A stretch of DNA of 6,516 nt, taken from positions 1 to 6,516 of the forward strand of contig DMFQ01000315.1 in the NCBI GenBank assembly GCA_003450555.1, read 5' to 3'. This document shows, one piece after another, positions 5,185 through 6,516 of this stretch. The notes under the pieces are model-generated. The model was given only the letters and a program-made list of their open reading frames with translations, made no database searches and was not told where the DNA came from. The stretch is from Ktedonobacter sp. (lineage in GTDB: Bacteria; Chloroflexota; Ktedonobacteria; Ktedonobacterales; Ktedonobacteraceae). Both the position numbers and the translations under genes were made by a program. Every line of letters begins with the position of its first letter. Position 1 is the stretch's first letter.

Positions 5185-6516
5185 TTACCAGTGTTTGAGC
5201 ATATGGGCTACTTTGCCGCTCGATGTGAGTTCATAGCGGATGCGATCCGGGTTGATATCTTCACACTCTGAAGCGTTCTCTGCCGCTATCACGGTGTCGC
5301 GGGGGTGTACTGCTTGCCATACGCGCGATACCGTCCCTGGCTCCTGTTGTCGATAGACGAACCTGCGGGAGATCTTTGCTTTTTGCGCCAGATTTTCGGC
5401 TTTACCAAAGTACTCTTTGGCCTGTAGATCATCCAGGTACGGGTCAACCACTTCGAACATACTAGGTGTGCGGGTTGTTTGGGGTTTCCGATCGGTTACG
5501 TAGAGAAACACTACAGGGTGTCCTTCAGCGTTAGTGATGGCTGTACGTATAACCGCTTCGTTATGCCCATTCCTATTGGTGAGTACTGCCAGTATAGAGC
5601 CTGGCAATCTTCCCTCAACACCTGTAATCATGACAGGTGTACGTCCTCCGCGCTTGTGTTGCATATAGTTGACGTAGGCCACAAGCATGCCAACGCTTGC
5701 TACACTTCCACCAAAGGCAGTCGCAAGTGGCTTATAGACTAAATTGGTCGACCAGGCAATCATGACTAACGCGGTTGTCAGGATACCGAGCCAGAAATCA
5801 ATAGTAGACCACAGGCTAATCTTTGGTGACTGATTGGTTTGAGTAGAAACTGTGTCTTGCCTCTGAGATATCCCCGCAAAGGTGTCTCGATTCAATGTGT
5901 CTTGCTGACGAGTGGATAGTGAAGTGGTCTCGAGGTCCTCGTGGGCAGGTAATGATTCGTTTCCATTGTCTGTCTGAACTGCGGATGGCTGATATCTTTT
6001 GGCGCGAATCGCCTTTCGTTCGCGGTAGCGCACCAAGTCCAGGCCCAGACATGTCAAGGTAAATGCGCCTAATAAACCAAAGGCGTACATGTCCCCGAGG
6101 GTGGTGATATTGCCTTTGACCAGGAGTAGTACTGCGATGGGAATAGCGGTGGCCAGGGCTATCGAATAGTGGGGTGTGCCTCGTAGCTTGTTACGTTGGA
6201 GAACAATAGCCGGAAAGAACTCCATCCGAGACAGCGCCATGAACACGTGATAAGCCCCGATAATGGCTGTATTGCTGGCAAAGACCAGGAGTGCACTGGC
6301 GCTAATTGCAACCTCTGTCTGCAAAAAGACACTGCCCCAATGCCCAGCGAGCAGTGAAATAAGCTGGGTAGAAAGATTTAGATCGGCTGCCTCCTTTGGC
6401 TGTAATAACGTTGAAAGGATCGTCAAGAGCGGGCTAGTCAACCCAATCGTGAGCACCACGAGTAAGAGCGCCATACTGGCAACCTTCTTGCGTGGCGTTT
6501 TCATGACTGGAGAAAG
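5185..6516 (-). CDS. APC-family permease with Usp-like C-terminal domain, KimA-like (5' end outside window)
   Basis: The frame stays open to the window edge (Leu-Ser-Pro-Val precede the Met at 6504), so this is the C-terminal 443 residues of a longer protein. Numbering from that Met, six membrane segments are visible (about 10-34, 64-91, 114-130, 134-157, 234-257 and 260-281), matching the second half of a 12-segment APC carrier; F-F-P-A-I at 96-100 and R-G-T-P-H-Y-S at 108-114 are typical of the loop after the eighth segment. A polar loop of about 75 residues (158-232, rich in Q, T, S, D, N) separates segments four and five. The tail from about 300 resembles a universal stress protein fold: S-I-L-A-V-L strand, helix with E-A-V-I-R-T-A, then V-V-F-L-Y-V. 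APC carriers with such a domain include KimA, a proton-coupled K+ importer inhibited by c-di-AMP in Bacillus. Potassium as substrate is an inference supported by the adjacent KdpDE-type pair; an amino acid permease remains possible. Promoter and any riboswitch lie outside the window. Confidence 0.85.
   Translation of the reverse strand, partial: LSPVMKTPRKKVASMALLLVVLTIGLTSPLLTILSTLLQPKEAADLNLSTQLISLLAGHWGSVFLQTEVAISASALLVFASNTAIIGAYHVFMALSRMEFFPAIVLQRNKLRGTPHYSIALATAIPIAVLLLVKGNITTLGDMYAFGLLGAFTLTCLGLDLVRYRERKAIRAKRYQPSAVQTDNGNESLPAHEDLETTSLSTRQQDTLNRDTFAGISQRQDTVSTQTNQSPKISLWSTIDFWLGILTTALVMIAWSTNLVYKPLATAFGGSVASVGMLVAYVNYMQHKRGGRTPVMITGVEGRLPGSILAVLTNRNGHNEAVIRTAITNAEGHPVVFLYVTDRKPQTTRTPSMFEVVDPYLDDLQAKEYFGKAENLAQKAKISRRFVYRQQEPGTVSRVWQAVHPRDTVIAAENASECEDINPDRIRYELTSSGKVAHMLKHW

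Noticed and set aside
6502..6504. ATG at 6504 as the true permease start
   Set aside because: The frame remains open upstream to the edge, no ribosome site is visible, and only the second half of a 12-segment carrier would be encoded.
1..6516. CRISPR arrays, insertion sequences, tRNA or rRNA genes
   Set aside because: No regularly spaced repeats, transposase frames with terminal repeats, or tRNA/rRNA-like segments were seen.

Overview
The window looks like a bacterial chromosome segment of intermediate GC with tight gene packing. The protein set suggests a soil-type Chloroflexota, possibly Ktedonobacterales: a branched-chain amino acid type ABC ATPase, a short KdpD-type kinase with a KdpE-type regulator, a lipoprotein with beta-propeller repeats, and an APC permease with a universal-stress-protein-like tail. 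That placement is inference from gene style, not from a marker gene. I saw no rRNA, tRNA, CRISPR array, insertion sequence or integrase.

Left part (1-1118). The last 21 codons of an upstream ABC ATPase (probably LivG) are followed by a complete LivF-type ATPase (136-843, + strand), the end of a LIV-type uptake operon. A 12-of-13 bp inverted repeat (865-920) separates it from a convergent small acidic protein of unknown function (921-1118, - strand).

Middle (1119-2745). A 450-residue lipoprotein with WD40/TolB-like repeats lies on the - strand (1221-2573). Its promoter is unusually clear: TTGACT, 17 bp, TATACT, with the -10 element only 7 nt before the ATG. The mRNA is therefore probably leaderless, and an upstream TTG 'start' is really the -35 box. 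Divergently, on the + strand, a TTGACA promoter and a second promoter drive the two-component genes. This shared region is rich in short direct repeats (CCTAT five times, TTCCTAT twice, a tandem TGTCTAMC pair).

Right part (2746-6516). A 559-residue sensor kinase with the KdpD-type DUF4118 membrane domain, a GAF-like region and a HisKA/HATPase core lacks the N-terminal KdpD and Usp domains of classical KdpD. It overlaps by 8 nt a 232-residue KdpE-type OmpR-family regulator. Converging on this pair is the C-terminal half of an APC permease, running off the right edge, with six visible membrane segments, a long polar loop and a Usp-like C-terminal domain. This architecture resembles the KimA potassium importer. 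The working hypothesis is a potassium or turgor module: short KdpD/KdpE sensing next to a KimA-like transporter, with the lipoprotein as a candidate co-regulated gene. No kdpFABC genes are visible here.
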